Assembly: GCA_947648215.1 (NCBI GenBank)
Contig: CANSMW010000001.1
Coordinates: 62,001-126,000 of the forward strand
Source of the DNA: an uncultured Clostridium sp.
Lineage (GTDB): Bacteria > Bacillota > Clostridia > TANB77 > CAG-508
Reading direction: 5' to 3'
DNA length: 64,000 nucleotides
The translations under genes were made by a program, and so were the position numbers. Below, one piece after another: positions 18,880-28,505 of the stretch. The notes beneath the pieces were generated by a model that saw only the letters and a program-made list of their open reading frames with translations, did not search any database and had not been told where the DNA came from. Position 1 is the first letter of the stretch, and each line of letters starts with the position of its first letter.

Positions 18880-19815
18880 TCAATAAAAAATTTTAGCTAA
18901 AATTACATATATATAATCTAATAGGTTTCTTAGGGAAAACTTTCTAATATATAATCGTATATAAAGTTGATCTTTTGAGAGCATTTTTCTTAAGTCTATC
19001 AATTGTCTAAATACTATTTTCTTTCTTTCTTTAGATTCAGTCATTTTTATTATCATTTTACTAGCTTGCACATAATAATTTAAAATTACTAATTGTGCTG
19101 ATTTATTTAAAATGGTTTTTTCATAAATTTCCGTTATAATTTTAATAGTCTTCTCAATTTTAGTTAAATTCATTGTTTTTGTCAAGGAATCTAAATTACT
19201 TTTATCCGATACATAAAAGATTGAATCTGTATAATAAAAATTTTTGCAATTATTTAAGTACATATACGTTGTATAAAAATCTTCAAAATTGTTACTATCA
19301 TAAAAATATTCTTCTTTCATTTTATCTTTAACAAATATTTTTCTCCATAAAGCACCTAATATCATCGTTTCCTCTAATAGTTCGCAATTATGTATTCCCA
19401 CCTTATAACTTTGATTATAAAATGCATTTTCCCTTATAATTTTATTACCCTTTTTTAATAAATAATCAAAAAACAAGATATCAAACTTATTATTGATATA
19501 AATATTATTTATATTTTCTAAAACATATTCGTCATACAAAAAATCATCACTATCTATAAAAAATAGCAATTCACCACTTGACTTTTCATAACCAAACTTT
19601 CTTGCTAAACCAGGTCCTTTGTTTTCACAATTATATACAATGATTCTTGTATCTTGTTTCTTCAATTCATTCATTAATGTTAATGAATTATCTGTTGAAC
19701 CATCATTAATCAATATTATTTCAAAATCACAATATGTTTGCTTTATTATACTTTCTATTAATCTATTTATATATTTTTCAGCATTATATACAGGTATAAT
19801 TATACTAAATTTCAT
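18880..19815 (-). CDS. Glycosyltransferase family 2
   Basis: A GT-A fold enzyme adding one sugar to the repeat unit on the inner membrane face. FSIIIPVYNAEKYI begins the domain, with LINDGSTDNS binding the nucleotide and FIDSDDFLYDEY as the DxD motif. The ATG at 19815, with GGAG five bases upstream, is better than the upstream in-frame starts. 311 residues. The basic C-terminus ends in a weakly hydrophobic segment. Sugar specificity unknown. Confidence 0.85.
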   Translation of the reverse strand: MKFSIIIPVYNAEKYINRLIESIIKQTYCDFEIILINDGSTDNSLTLMNELKKQDTRIIVYNCENKGPGLARKFGYEKSSGELLFFIDSDDFLYDEYVLENINNIYINNKFDILFFDYLLKKGNKIIRENAFYNQSYKVGIHNCELLEETMILGALWRKIFVKDKMKEEYFYDSNNFEDFYTTYMYLNNCKNFYYTDSIFYVSDKSNLDSLTKTMNLTKIEKTIKIITEIYEKTILNKSAQLVILNYYVQASKMIIKMTESKERKKIVFRQLIDLRKMLSKDQLYIRLYIRKFSLRNLLDYIYVILAKIFY

Positions 19816-19832
19816 TTTTTCTCCATTTCTCA

Positions 19833-20756
19833 TCATTCCAAATGATTATTTATTGTTATTTTGTAATTTTTACGAACATTATAACCCAAATTTCCCACAT
19901 TATCTATTCCATATCCTAATTTCCAAAGTACATATATTAAACTAATTTGATCTCTATTACTTTCAGACTTAATAAACTCTTCCCACCATAATTTCTCTAT
20001 CTCCCTTGCATTTTTACTTTTTAAATCCGTAACAATTACATTTGCTTCTAGTAATCCATAATTTTTAGGCATATCTTCTGTTTTATATCTTTCTATTTGT
20101 TCTTGTAATTTAGCTATATTTCCTTTTTTATGTAATTTACAAGCTTCTGCTTCTAAATAAATACAGTCTCTCACATAATGCCTATGCAATGCTAATCCCG
20201 TAATAGAATTTATTTTAGTAGTAAAACTTGAAATATCTGATATTGTCCTTATATTTCCATCTATATATATTGCATAATCATATAAATCTTGAAACAATTC
20301 CTGTGGATGCATTTTTATATATCTATTAATTAAAACATTATTTTGCATTTTTAAAATGGAATGTGGAATTTCCTTTATTGTCCATTTTTTTGTATTTATT
20401 TTTTTTAAATTTGTATATAAAATATAATGAACATTAGAAGGAACATATAAGGGTTCTTCAATTTTATCATAATTTCCTGTAATACAAGTATATACTACTA
20501 TTTTTTTTTTGTAAAAATCCTCTACATATTCTACTATATTTTCTCTTGGACTATGCATATAAAACTTTTTTATATCTTTCCTGTTTCGTCTTCTACTTAC
20601 TATCGTTTTTAATATTCTCTTTATATTCAAACATTTTAAATCTCGTATTAAAGCATATATCTGATGACCTAATTTATATTCTTTTGAATTTAGTATTTGT
20701 TTATTTTCCATATTTAATTGTTCTAATGCTTTAATTAAGTCTATTTCATTTTGCAT
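19833..20756 (-). CDS. DUF616/TOD1-MUCI70-like glycosyltransferase
   Basis: The core resembles the DUF616 family: VVYTCITGNYDKIEEP, then a hydrophobic strand, YAIYIDGNIRTISD with the DGN motif, and LHRHYVRDCIYLEAEA. Proteins of this family are thought to be glycosyltransferases of surface polysaccharides. I start at the ATG at 20756, preceded by GAGGAG with a long spacer. A start at 20810, overlapping the upstream gene by 17 bp, is also possible. The N-terminal 70 residues are helical and basic. Substrate unknown. Confidence 0.7.
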   Translation of the reverse strand: MQNEIDLIKALEQLNMENKQILNSKEYKLGHQIYALIRDLKCLNIKRILKTIVSRRRNRKDIKKFYMHSPRENIVEYVEDFYKKKIVVYTCITGNYDKIEEPLYVPSNVHYILYTNLKKINTKKWTIKEIPHSILKMQNNVLINRYIKMHPQELFQDLYDYAIYIDGNIRTISDISSFTTKINSITGLALHRHYVRDCIYLEAEACKLHKKGNIAKLQEQIERYKTEDMPKNYGLLEANVIVTDLKSKNAREIEKLWWEEFIKSESNRDQISLIYVLWKLGYGIDNVGNLGYNVRKNYKITINNHLE

Positions 20757-20793
20757 TGTATTTATTCTCTCCTCATTTACTTTTATATAATTA

Positions 20794-21651
20794 TTATTTT
20801 TTTGATACATACCCTTTCCATACAATTTTATAATATAAATTATATACAAATATATCAAAATTTTTCAAGGTTTCAATAAGAAAATTTTGTTTGTAAGCGT
20901 GTTTATAATATATCATCCTTTTTAAGATTTTTAATTTTTCTTTCTTATATAACTTATTTTTTTCCAAAATATCGATTAATTCCAATTGAGAACAGAACAT
21001 TTTTTCTTTATCTAATGACAAATTTTTTCCAGTATATTTATGTCTATATACTATATTATAATTGCATACTATTTGGACATTTTCATTAAACATAAGCAAC
21101 CATAGTAAATAATCATCTGCACCATTTGAAGATAAGCAATTTTCCATCCAATATCTAGGAATACTATCTTTTTTTACTAGACATTGACCTGGAGATATAA
21201 TAAAGTTTCGCACCATTATAAATGGTCTTTCCTTAGTTGCAAAATCTTGGGAAAATCTATTTGAAAAAATATTTTTTTTACTATCTTGCATTTCATATAG
21301 TCCATTTCCTAATATTATATCTGGTTCTTTTTTTACTATATCATCTTGCAACACTAATGCATTTTCTGTTATTTCGTCATCTTGATCCAAAAATAATAGA
21401 TATTTCCCCTTTGCATGTTTCATTCCAATAACCCTAGACTTATGTATTCCCATATTCTCTTTATTTTCAATAATCCTTAATTCAAAATTTTTTACTAATT
21501 TGAAATCATACTCTATTTCTATTTCTGGACTATCATTAACAAATATAATTTCTATACCTTTTACATTTTCACATGCTTTATTTATAGCCTTTAAATAATT
21601 ATTTATATATTGATTTCCATAGTAAATTGGGGTAATAATTGATATATTCAT
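20794..21651 (-). CDS. Glycosyltransferase family 2
   Basis: A second GT-A enzyme of the locus. ISIITPIYYGNQYI starts the domain, FVNDSPEIEIEYD replaces the usual NDGS motif, and FLDQDDEITENA is the metal-binding motif. A later GADDYLLWLLMF matches the acceptor-side region of GT2 enzymes. 285 residues, starting at the ATG at 21651. Sugar specificity is unknown. Confidence 0.85.
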   Translation of the reverse strand: MNISIITPIYYGNQYINNYLKAINKACENVKGIEIIFVNDSPEIEIEYDFKLVKNFELRIIENKENMGIHKSRVIGMKHAKGKYLLFLDQDDEITENALVLQDDIVKKEPDIILGNGLYEMQDSKKNIFSNRFSQDFATKERPFIMVRNFIISPGQCLVKKDSIPRYWMENCLSSNGADDYLLWLLMFNENVQIVCNYNIVYRHKYTGKNLSLDKEKMFCSQLELIDILEKNKLYKKEKLKILKRMIYYKHAYKQNFLIETLKNFDIFVYNLYYKIVWKGYVSKK

Positions 21652-21678
21652 TTAAATAACTCTCTCTTCCTTTTTCAT

Positions 21679-22818
21679 TTATTGATCATACAATTTTGCA
21701 AAATTAGAAATATAATTTTGCAGTGAAAAATATTTAGTTTGCCTTATATATGATTTCTCACCCATGTCTTTATAATTAGTTAATAACATTTTTTCTATTT
21801 TGTTAGACAATTCTTCTATATTATTAGGTTCCGCAAAAAAACCATTATAATTCATTTCAACCATTTCACATACTCCTCCATGTTTATATGCTACAATTGG
21901 TTTTTTACATGCCATTGCTTCTAGTACTACTGTTGGTAGTGGATCTGGCTCGACACTAGGTAATACAAATATATCAAATAAATTATGTATATTTTTTGAA
22001 TCTTCTCTAAAGTCAACCAAAATAATTCGATTTGCATTATCTTGCCCCTGTATAATTTCTTTTAACTCCTCTCTTCTCCATTCTTGTCCTTCAAAAACAC
22101 CTCCTACTAACATAATATATAATTTATTATATCTATTTAATAATGGTATTGTTGCTTCTAAAAAATGCTTTTGCCCTTTCCACGCATTAATTCTTCCCAT
22201 CATACCTACTATTATAGCTTCTTTTGGAATACTAAACTCTTTCTTTAAATATTGTATCTCGTTGTTAGAATTAAATACATTATTATCGACACCATTATAA
22301 ATTACTTGTATCTTATCCTTAAAGTCTGCTTGTTTTTGCAAATTTTCTTTTACAGCACAAGATACAGCTATTACATTGTTTGAATATTTAGCTACGAGTC
22401 GTGTAAGAATCTTTACGACTACCTTAGGCTTTTTTAGAATTTCGTGTATATGCCATATCAGTTTTATTTTTGTTTTCTTCTTTATATATATTCCTTCTAG
22501 AACAGCCATTGTGTTAACATGAAGAATTTCTATATTATATTCCTTTACTTTTTTAACTAAAGTATTGGCACATTTAATATACTCTTTTACATACTTTACA
22601 ATTCCTTTAATATTAAAATATTGTCTTCGTAATATTGGATATGAAATAATTTCTACCTTAATATCATTTTCTTCCATTTTTTTTACTAGTGGCCCATCAC
22701 AAGGAAGTATAACATGTATATTATTTTTCTGTTTATCTATTCCTTTTATCAAATTTAGTAATACAATATCTGCACCATATAACTCAGCCCCAGTATGTAA
22801 ATATAGTATATTTTTCAT
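21679..22818 (-). CDS. Glycosyltransferase family 4 (GT-B)
   Basis: A GT-B fold enzyme. The N-terminal ILYLHTGAELYGAD is the acceptor-domain glycine loop. GMMGRINAWKGQKHFLEA and the E-x7-E segment EPDPLPTVVLEAMACKKPIV (20 residues) identify the nucleotide-sugar domain of GT4. 379 residues, with AGGAGG upstream of the ATG at 22818. It ends 27 bp before the next GT2 gene. Donor sugar unknown. Confidence 0.88.
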   Translation of the reverse strand: MKNILYLHTGAELYGADIVLLNLIKGIDKQKNNIHVILPCDGPLVKKMEENDIKVEIISYPILRRQYFNIKGIVKYVKEYIKCANTLVKKVKEYNIEILHVNTMAVLEGIYIKKKTKIKLIWHIHEILKKPKVVVKILTRLVAKYSNNVIAVSCAVKENLQKQADFKDKIQVIYNGVDNNVFNSNNEIQYLKKEFSIPKEAIIVGMMGRINAWKGQKHFLEATIPLLNRYNKLYIMLVGGVFEGQEWRREELKEIIQGQDNANRIILVDFREDSKNIHNLFDIFVLPSVEPDPLPTVVLEAMACKKPIVAYKHGGVCEMVEMNYNGFFAEPNNIEELSNKIEKMLLTNYKDMGEKSYIRQTKYFSLQNYISNFAKLYDQ

Positions 22819-22820
22819 AA

Positions 22821-24050
22821 TTATACCTCCTCCTTTTTTATAAAACTATGATTCTCATTACAATCACTTATAATTATACCATATAAAGCCCATGTCAATC
22901 CACTTGTAAAATGCCCTCCAAATATCTGATATGCAACAAGAAATATCAGTAAACCTATTTTCATCATAGAATATTCTTTAAATGTATATTTAATTAAATA
23001 TATTACTAATATAGTTAACGTAACAATAGCAAAAATACCACCTTCAATTATATAATATATGTAAGAATTAGCTAACACTTCAGTTATTCCTAAATCAGTA
23101 TAATTTTCTTTGAAGCTAGAAGAATTTAAATTTCCAAAACCACATCCTAAATAATGATAATCGTTAAAACTCCTTTCCAAAACTTTTAAACTTAAATTCA
23201 CTCTATACTTGTTCGAAGAATCATTTCCGTTTATAGTATCTATCATACGCATTACAATAGGTGATTTGTTTGTGTACATAAATATAACAGCTACTATTAA
23301 TATTGATCCTATTAATATCCCTAGTAGCATTTTTTCCTTTGTGAATTGTTTAAATAAATTTCTTATCAACATTGCCAATACGCTTATTGTTAAAATTACA
23401 ATTGCACCGAATGGTCTTGCCATATACAATATAATAGTATTAATTCCTATATATATAATGCAAATTTTCTTATCCTTTTTATTTTTTATAGTAAATAGAA
23501 AAGATAGTTGTATGATTATTAATATTGCTACATGAAACCCTAATTCACTCGGTTCTAAATAGAATAACTGTAATCTAGTTGTTGTATATTTGTTTATAGT
23601 ATCATTAAATCTCCAAAGTACATTGTTATCCCTTAATATAAGTGATATTATAGCAAACACAGCCATCCCTATGGATAAAATCTTTGTTATCTTGTAAATA
23701 TCTATCTCACTAATATGATTTTTTACATATATCATTACTAATATACAAATACATATTTTTATTACATTTATTATTGTTTTAGAAATAATAATTTTTTCTA
23801 ATGCTAATATTTGTATTATTGTATATATAATAATAGGTACAAAAATCCCTATAAATCTTACAGTTATTTTTCTTTTTTTTATTCTATCCCATATTTCTAA
23901 TGGTGCAACTAAAAAAAATGGGTCTAAATTTCCTCCTAAAGTAGTTGACTTACTTTTTGTTAAAAACTGTCCTGTTTGTCTAAAAAAATACATTATAGCA
24001 ATAAAAATTTCTTTACTATTTTCTCGCATTTTATTTAAATACAATTTCAT
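22821..24050 (-). CDS. Wzy-like O-antigen/capsule polymerase
   Basis: Polytopic protein of 409 residues with about ten membrane helices and a large extracytoplasmic loop around residues 250-330, containing NKYRVNLSLKVLERSFNDYH and the GCGFGNLNSS segment. Wzy polymerases are too variable in sequence for a firm call. The call rests on topology, size and being the only such protein in a locus with a flippase. Its start overlaps the upstream glycosyltransferase stop by 20 bp. Confidence 0.75.
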   Translation of the reverse strand: MKLYLNKMRENSKEIFIAIMYFFRQTGQFLTKSKSTTLGGNLDPFFLVAPLEIWDRIKKRKITVRFIGIFVPIIIYTIIQILALEKIIISKTIINVIKICICILVMIYVKNHISEIDIYKITKILSIGMAVFAIISLILRDNNVLWRFNDTINKYTTTRLQLFYLEPSELGFHVAILIIIQLSFLFTIKNKKDKKICIIYIGINTIILYMARPFGAIVILTISVLAMLIRNLFKQFTKEKMLLGILIGSILIVAVIFMYTNKSPIVMRMIDTINGNDSSNKYRVNLSLKVLERSFNDYHYLGCGFGNLNSSSFKENYTDLGITEVLANSYIYYIIEGGIFAIVTLTILVIYLIKYTFKEYSMMKIGLLIFLVAYQIFGGHFTSGLTWALYGIIISDCNENHSFIKKEEV

Positions 24051-25188
24051 ATTTCTTTATAATTCTCTCCCAACTATAATCTTCATATATTCTTTTTTTT
24101 GCTTTATTTGAAATTTGTTCTATTTGTTTATTTTTTAATATATCAGAGCTATCTATTAAATTTGCTAAATTTTTATCTTCTTTATTCCAATATAACGCTC
24201 CTTCTTCTCCTACTTCTTTATTAAACCCTACATCAAACAAAAGATTCAAATTCGTACTTGCAAGTGCCTCTAATAAAGATGGATTAGTTCCACCGACCTC
24301 ATGTCCGTGTATATATCCATATGCATTTTCTCTAATCTTCTTTAATAATTCTTGATTATAGACAGTACCCACAAATTTTATTCTTTCATCTTTTTCAAAA
24401 TGAGTGTTATCTTTTAAATTCTCATAGAATTTATTCTTCTCTACATTTGTAATTAAAACAAAGTCTTTCTTTGTTGTTGACTTCATATATTCTCTAATCA
24501 TTATCTCATAATTATTTTCTGGAACAAATCGACCAACCACTAGATAGTATTCCTTAGGCTTTATATTCTTTTGCTGATACCATTCTACTAATGTTTTATC
24601 ATCGTCTTCTAACGTACTCTTTGTAACATCCGAGCCATATGCAATAAAAGTAGTTTGTGGATTATATTTTTTATAATCCTCTTTGATATATTTTTCAATG
24701 TTAATAGAATCACAAATCAATAAATCCGCATGTTTTACCATCAATTTTTCTGAAAATTTCCAATACTTTTTTATCAATCTATTCCATTTTGCTCTTTTCC
24801 ATTCATGTCCATCAGGATTAACATATAGCTTTATTCCCATCTTTTGCAATTTCCTTTTATAGTGTCCTATAAAAGGTCCTATCCTACATGCTAGTACATA
24901 TATAATACCCTTTGTCATATTTTCTTGCTTGATATATTTTATACATCTTTTCAATGCCATCAAATCATAATATACTGCCTTTGCTGGGCCAATATTAGGT
25001 ACTTTTATATTAAAACATTTTGCTTCATTATATTCAAATTCATTACTATCTTTTGCCATACATGCAACATGATACTTTATGTTCTTACTATGTCTTCTTG
25101 CTGTTAAATTCTCTACAAATGTCTCAAATCCGCCATATTTAGCAGGTATTCCTTTTGATCCTATTATAAACACATGTTGTTCATTCAT
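24031..25188 (-). CDS. Glycosyltransferase with N-terminal DUF1972 domain (rhamnosyltransferase-like, GT4)
   Basis: The N-terminal VFIIGSKGIPAKYGGFETF is the hallmark of DUF1972 enzymes such as streptococcal Cps2T, a rhamnosyltransferase that often adds the second sugar. The C-terminal GT-B half has VGRFVPENNYEIMIREY and a donor-site HGHEVGGTNPSLLEALA segment. 385 residues, with its stop overlapping wzy. Given the complete dTDP-rhamnose pathway nearby, a rhamnosyl donor is likely but inferred. Confidence 0.85.
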   Translation of the reverse strand: MNEQHVFIIGSKGIPAKYGGFETFVENLTARRHSKNIKYHVACMAKDSNEFEYNEAKCFNIKVPNIGPAKAVYYDLMALKRCIKYIKQENMTKGIIYVLACRIGPFIGHYKRKLQKMGIKLYVNPDGHEWKRAKWNRLIKKYWKFSEKLMVKHADLLICDSINIEKYIKEDYKKYNPQTTFIAYGSDVTKSTLEDDDKTLVEWYQQKNIKPKEYYLVVGRFVPENNYEIMIREYMKSTTKKDFVLITNVEKNKFYENLKDNTHFEKDERIKFVGTVYNQELLKKIRENAYGYIHGHEVGGTNPSLLEALASTNLNLLFDVGFNKEVGEEGALYWNKEDKNLANLIDSSDILKNKQIEQISNKAKKRIYEDYSWERIIKKYEIVFK

Positions 25189-25900
25189 TTAGATTGCTCC
25201 TTCTTTCTTCACAACTTTCATTATCGTTTTGAAAATAATTCGAATATCTCTCCTATTCCCTAATCTGTCGTAATACTCTCTATCTAATTCCAATCTATCC
25301 TCAAACTCTAAATTGTTTCTTCCAGCAACTTGCCAAGGTCCTGTTACTCCTGGCTTCATCTTGACAATATATTCATAATACTCTCCCATATCTTCTTTTT
25401 CTCTTGGCAAATATGGTCGTGGACCAACTAAACTCATTTGTCCTTTTATTACATTAATAAATTGTGGAAACTCGTCCAAACTTGTTGCTCTTAAGAACTT
25501 GCCTACTTTCGTAATTCTTGGGTCATTCTTTATCTTTTTATGCTCTAAATATTCTTTTCCTATCTCTGTCTGTTCCTCAATATGTTTTTTTAATATATCT
25601 TCTGCTCCCACTACCATGGTCCTAAACTTATACATTTTAAACACTTTTCCGTTTCTTTCCAATACGTTCTTGTGTGAAAAAAACTGGTCCATTATCCCTA
25701 TTAACTACATTCGAAATAACAACAAAAAGAGTTATTGGTACTAGCAACAGGCATCCTACGATTCCTGATGCTAAGTCAATACCCCTTTTTATTATAATAC
25801 TGATTCTATCTCTTACTATAGAATTGGATACTTTATTGTTTGTTGTACTTTTAGCTATGTCACTATCTACTGTTGTTAAGTTAGCTTGTTCTGCAACCAA
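25189..25900 (-). CDS. Undecaprenyl-phosphate sugar phosphotransferase (initiating enzyme), with +1 shift site
   Basis: Transfers the first sugar-1-phosphate to undecaprenyl phosphate, starting the repeat unit. One membrane helix (SGIVGCLLLVPITLFVVI) precedes the catalytic domain with GPVFFTQERIG, FKMYKFRTM, SLDEFPQFINVIKGQMS and GPRPYLPRE. The zero frame stops shortly after CGG 25649-25651. The +1 frame reads GKVFKMYKF, exactly the family consensus, giving 236 residues. The start is a TTG at 25900 behind GAGGGGGAG, one base after the VanZ stop. It belongs to the short class without extra N-terminal helices. Confidence 0.88.
25649..25651 (-). other. In-frame CGG with +1 shift, initiating sugar transferase
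   Basis: Sense codons AAA CGG AAA AGT GTT TAA in the zero frame. Skipping the C gives GGA AAA GTG TTT AAA, reading Gly-Lys-Val-Phe-Lys as expected before the conserved MYKFRTM. Confidence 0.8.
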
Positions 25901-25901
25901 T

Positions 25902-26396
25902 CTATTCTCCCCCTCTACATTCCTTTTTCTTCCTAACAATCTTTTTACAAACCCCTTTTATTAGTAAAAACATCATAATACCTATTAATATTCCTATGGA
26001 ATCTATTATAACATCCTTTATATTGCCATTTCTACCATCTATCATAAGTTGATGAACCTCATCACTTATTGCATACATTATACCAATGAAAGCACTCATT
26101 CCTATTATTATTTTTTCTTTACCACAAAACTGCCATACGCAATTTGCAATAGCAATTCCACCAATTGCATAAATGGTAAGATGTGCAACTTTTCGAAGGA
26201 TTGGTTCTACTGTTTCTATCAACTTGTCTTTTTCTAACTCACTATATCTGTTTTGAACATCTATTATCTTAACAATTACCTCGGATATTTTTCTACTTGT
26301 ATTTCCTGAACCTTCTCCTTGTTGATTTGAAAAGCCAAATATGATGCTCATCCATATAAGAACTACTATAATAGATACGATTTTCCTTATGTTCAT
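25902..26396 (-). CDS. VanZ-like membrane protein
   Basis: A small polytopic protein of 164 residues with four membrane helices. The N-terminal IIVVLIWMSIIFGFSNQQGEGS and the conserved RKVAHLTIYAIGGI and SDEVHQLMIDGRNGNIKDV segments are typical of the VanZ-like family (the first motif spans residues 10-31, about 22 residues, given here in part: LIWMSIIFGFSNQQ). It is the first gene after the twin promoters at 26.42-26.50 kb. Family members occur in surface polysaccharide loci, but their biochemical role is unclear. Confidence 0.85.
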   Translation of the reverse strand: MNIRKIVSIIVVLIWMSIIFGFSNQQGEGSGNTSRKISEVIVKIIDVQNRYSELEKDKLIETVEPILRKVAHLTIYAIGGIAIANCVWQFCGKEKIIIGMSAFIGIMYAISDEVHQLMIDGRNGNIKDVIIDSIGILIGIMMFLLIKGVCKKIVRKKKECRGGE

Positions 26397-26419
26397 ATAT
26401 CCTCCCTTACGTCTAGGCT

Positions 26420-26448
26420 ATTATATCAAATTCCATTCCATTTTTCAA
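26420..26448 (-). promoter_or_regulatory. Predicted proximal promoter of the capsule operon
   Basis: On the minus strand: -35 TTGAAA, 17-bp spacer, -10 TATAAT, 24 bp before the VanZ ATG. The -35 region lies in AAAAACCTTGAA, repeated 50 bp upstream. Confidence 0.75.
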
Positions 26449-26469
26449 GGTTTTTCTAACTTCTTTTTC

Positions 26470-26498
26470 ATAATACTACAAAGTTGCTTTTTATTCAA
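26470..26498 (-). promoter_or_regulatory. Predicted distal promoter of the capsule operon
   Basis: On the minus strand: -35 TTGAAT, 17-bp spacer, -10 TATTAT. Same AAAAACCTTGAA context as the proximal promoter. Confidence 0.6.
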
Positions 26499-26558
26499 GG
26501 TTTTTCGTGTAAATGTAATCGTTTTGTAATAATTGGAGATTATTATGTAACATAAAGA

Positions 26559-26593
26559 AAGAACAATAGGTTGTAACTTCCCCTATCATTCTT
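26559..26593 (-). terminator. Terminator of the rloB-like gene
   Basis: AAGAACAATAGG and CCTATCATTCTT pair over 12 positions with two mismatches, followed on the minus strand by TCTTTATG. Confidence 0.6.
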
Positions 26594-26605
26594 ACTATTA
26601 ATTCT

Positions 26606-27229
26606 TTATGTTTTATTTCTTTTATTAATCTCTTCCACTACTTTATATACGCTTGTATGTGGATTCGCTTCCTCTGAATCAATTGTTTGTCCATTTTTTA
26701 CGTGGTTCTTTTCAATCCTTTCTGCATTTTCTATTGCTTCCAATGTTTTATCTTTTATTAAGAGATATACATTCATTTCTTCTGAATATCCCTTGATTTT
26801 TCTTTTCAATTCATCTTTTACCTGTTTACTACTTTGATACTTTCTCGCTGTTTTTTCATAATGCAATATGTACCAATATTCAAATGTAGGAGTTGAGGTA
26901 ATTAATTCAATATTATTTTTTCTACAAATCTCTTTTACTGTTTCTAGTTGTCCTTGCTTATTTTGATTTATATCTGTATCGATTAACAGGTATATTTTAT
27001 CTCCGTATTCAATACTAATATCTTCCTTTTTTATAAAGTTCACTAAATCATTCGCCATTCCAATTGGATCTGTATGTATTCCTGTAGAGAATTTTATAAT
27101 ACATTCTCTACTAGAAAAATTTTTAAAATATGTCGTTTCTGTTTTATTCTTTCCCTCACACCCTATTGCAATAACAGATTTTCTCTCTTTTTTGTTACAA
27201 TTTCTTTTTCTTTGTTCTAATCTTCCCAT
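26606..27229 (-). CDS. RloB-family protein (AbiLii-like)
   Basis: Predicted effector partner of a RloA-type ATPase in an abortive-infection style defence module. The N-terminus is basic and is followed by AIGCEGKNKTETTYFKNF, matching the RloB/TOPRIM-like EGxxTE motif. LLIDTDINQN is the acidic D-x-D motif, TPTFEYWYILHYE the conserved aromatic motif, and NPHTSVYKVVEEI the C-terminal signature. 207 residues. The start lies inside the ATPase reading frame (13-bp overlap), implying coupled translation. Nuclease activity is inferred. Confidence 0.8.
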   Translation of the reverse strand: MGRLEQRKRNCNKKERKSVIAIGCEGKNKTETTYFKNFSSRECIIKFSTGIHTDPIGMANDLVNFIKKEDISIEYGDKIYLLIDTDINQNKQGQLETVKEICRKNNIELITSTPTFEYWYILHYEKTARKYQSSKQVKDELKRKIKGYSEEMNVYLLIKDKTLEAIENAERIEKNHVKNGQTIDSEEANPHTSVYKVVEEINKRNKT

Positions 27230-28485
27230 AGGCTGTCACCCGTCACCAAAAATGGAATTGCACCATACCTTCCATTTAAATACCCTTTTTGAATATTTTC
27301 TGTTTTTCTAACAGAAAAATCATCTAATGGATATAGGTCAGTCGTTCCCTTTTTTGGTTCCTTTTCTACAAACCATATTTGATCTCTTCTAAAATTATCT
27401 AGTGATAACAAATTTGTATCATGCGTATTAAATATTAATTGCGCATTATTTTTATTTGTTTTGCTGTCGTTAAACAATTTTATGATAAATTCTACTAATA
27501 ATGGATGTAAACTCTTGTCTATTTCATCAACAATAACTACTTTTCCTTGTTCAAAAGCTTCTTTTAAGACTGGGCTAAAGAAAAATAAGCTTTGTGTTCC
27601 TAAGGATTCTTCTTGCAAATTCAATTCATAATTTTGTTTATTTCCGTTTTCCTGTTCTATCTCATGAAAAGTAGATATTTTTATTTCTTTTTGTACAATA
27701 TTTTCAGGTGAAATGTTGACATTGGTAAGTGCTATAACATTATTAATATTGGTATCTTTAACTTCAAAATTATAGTCTTTTATAAGAATATCTGCTTGTT
27801 TTAGTAAATTAATTGTAAATTTTTTTAAGTTTCCTTCCTTATCACTTGCAAATTTATCGAATGCATAGCCACTTACATTTTCATAATCATTATATGTGTC
27901 TATATCTTCCGAAAACCATATATATGCATCTTTTGTTTTCTGATAGTTCCACGCAGTTGCTGTCGATAAAAATAGTTTTTTTTCTGTGTTTTTAGTTGCT
28001 AATTCACTCAACTTACTTTGTTCTGATTGAGTAAATTTATATTCATCTACATTTTTTCTTTCAAAAATTAGGCTTGGTTTTGCTGATAAATATTGATATA
28101 AGTATTCTGTATATATTCTGTTTACATCAGCTGAAAAACCATATATATATTTAATGCTATTTTTTATAAAAACAAATTTAAATTCGCAAGGTTCATTTAC
28201 TGTTTTTGAATCAAATTTAAAAGGTTTCATTTCTATTAACGATTCATTAATATTTCTTAAGTTTGACCTTCTAACCATTAAAATTGCTGCCGTTAATGCT
28301 CTCATAAAATTCGTTTTTCCCGAAGCATTTGCACCATAAATAGCAGTTGATTTTAAATATCTTTCACCTGTTTTCTTATCTTTTATAAGATTTTCAATAT
28401 TTTCATCCCCATTACCTGCTACCATACTAAACGTTATTTCATCTTTTATTGACATGAAATTTTTTACACTAAATTCTACTAACAT
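27217..28485 (-). CDS. RloA-family AAA ATPase (AbiLi-like)
   Basis: An SMC/ABC-type ATPase of the AAA_15 group. It begins MLVEFSVKNFMSIKDEITF, the usual first strand. Walker A is YGANASGKTN near residue 50, Walker B is VVIVDEIDKSLHPLL, and the H-loop is FNTHDTNLL. A helical insertion separates the two halves. 422 residues, with a strong AAGGAGG upstream. Paired with the RloB-like gene this is the RloAB/AbiL type of phage defence. The phage trigger is unknown. Confidence 0.85.
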   Translation of the reverse strand: MLVEFSVKNFMSIKDEITFSMVAGNGDENIENLIKDKKTGERYLKSTAIYGANASGKTNFMRALTAAILMVRRSNLRNINESLIEMKPFKFDSKTVNEPCEFKFVFIKNSIKYIYGFSADVNRIYTEYLYQYLSAKPSLIFERKNVDEYKFTQSEQSKLSELATKNTEKKLFLSTATAWNYQKTKDAYIWFSEDIDTYNDYENVSGYAFDKFASDKEGNLKKFTINLLKQADILIKDYNFEVKDTNINNVIALTNVNISPENIVQKEIKISTFHEIEQENGNKQNYELNLQEESLGTQSLFFFSPVLKEAFEQGKVVIVDEIDKSLHPLLVEFIIKLFNDSKTNKNNAQLIFNTHDTNLLSLDNFRRDQIWFVEKEPKKGTTDLYPLDDFSVRKTENIQKGYLNGRYGAIPFLVTGDSLWED

Positions 28486-28505
28486 AAAAATTTCCTCCTT
28501 GCTAT

